Positions 63,809 to 64,000 of a stretch of 64,000 bases of DNA are shown here, in pieces. The stretch's first letter is position 1, and every line of letters starts with the position of its first letter. The stretch lies in NCBI RefSeq assembly GCF_029675105.1, contig NZ_JAQQFV010000001.1, forward strand, positions 124,001 through 188,000, in the 5' to 3' direction. The DNA is from Nocardia anocheti. Its GTDB lineage: Bacteria; Actinomycetota; Actinomycetes; Mycobacteriales; Mycobacteriaceae. The translations under genes and the position numbers were made by a program. The notes beneath the pieces were generated by a model. That model worked only from the letters and a program-made list of their open reading frames with translations, was not told the origin of the DNA and did no database searches.

Positions 63809-64000
63809 TCAGGACGTGCGTTCGGCCCGCAGGTATTCCAGCTGCGCCTGCACCGAGCTGCGCGCGGCGGGCCACAGCCGCTTGTCGACGTCGGCGTACA
63901 CCTTGCGGACGATCGCGAAAGCACCCGCGTCCTGGCCCAGTTCGGCCAGCGCGGCGCGGATCTGATCGAGCCGCTCGTGCCGGTGGTTCAGGTAGTACCG
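63809..64000 (-). CDS. MBL-fold metallo-hydrolase, C-terminal part (partial)
   Basis: The last 63 residues of a minus-strand gene entering from the right edge: YYLNHRHERLDQIRAALAEL, then VYADVDKRLWPAA and SSVQAQLEYLRAE. This helical tail is typical of LACTB2-like metallo-beta-lactamase-fold proteins, and Rv3677c of this type lies after crp in mycobacteria. The metal-binding domain is outside the window. Confidence 0.8.
   Translation of the reverse strand, partial: RYYLNHRHERLDQIRAALAELGQDAGAFAIVRKVYADVDKRLWPAARSSVQAQLEYLRAERTS

Overview
The window is high-GC actinobacterial chromosome, most likely Nocardia or a close mycolic-acid-containing relative. The main evidence is gene order: ppa beside dacB, then holB, topA, cspA, an Rv3649-type helicase, the Flp/Tad pilus genes, an HAD phosphatase, an Ms1-like RNA locus, dppD-C-B-A, acs, a holin-like membrane gene, an EphE-like hydrolase, marP, a NUDIX gene, a TlpA-like thioredoxin, nth and crp. 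This follows the order I know from Mycobacterium tuberculosis (Rv3627c to about Rv3677c), but accessory genes and an NhaA antiporter are inserted.

Positions 1-20.9 kb are mostly accessory and metabolic. After dacB (partial) and ppa come a MarR-regulated DHA2 exporter with a clear palindromic operator, a dienoyl-CoA-isomerase-type crotonase, a YbaK deacylase and a flavin reductase. A class V aminotransferase follows, controlled by a SAM-IV riboswitch. Next are a Pls/PosA-type single-module NRPS translationally coupled to an M1 aminopeptidase, a DUF2752 membrane protein, three alpha/beta hydrolases, an HxlR regulator and a small set of uncharacterised genes (HEAT repeat, DUF6228-like, DUF4259-like).

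Positions 20,905-32,333 hold an 11.4-kb integrative element of the actinomycete (AICE, pSAM2-like) type inserted at the 3' end of a tRNA-Thr(CGU) gene and bounded by identical 54-bp direct repeats. It carries a tyrosine integrase, excisionase, HUH-type replication initiator, FtsK-like transfer ATPase, SpdB/DUF2637-like protein and a tightly overlapping operon of small proteins. On the other strand are a GntR-HTH/P-loop kinase fusion and a guanylate-kinase-like protein. The left part contains a large inverted duplication of a small Cys-rich gene, one copy decayed, and an unlisted 39-residue membrane microprotein.

Positions 32.3-64 kb are conserved core: holB-topA-cspA on the minus strand, the helicase, and a seven-gene Tad/Flp operon led by ssd with two perfect DnaA boxes upstream. 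They continue with the HAD gene, the Ms1-like RNA, a dipeptide ABC transporter divergent from acs, nhaA, marP-NUDIX-thioredoxin-nth as one coupled minus-strand operon, and crp with a possible autoregulatory site. A dispersed palindromic repeat occurs at 4.8-5.0 kb (one full and one truncated copy) and at 58.8 kb; its two full copies differ by compensatory stem changes.
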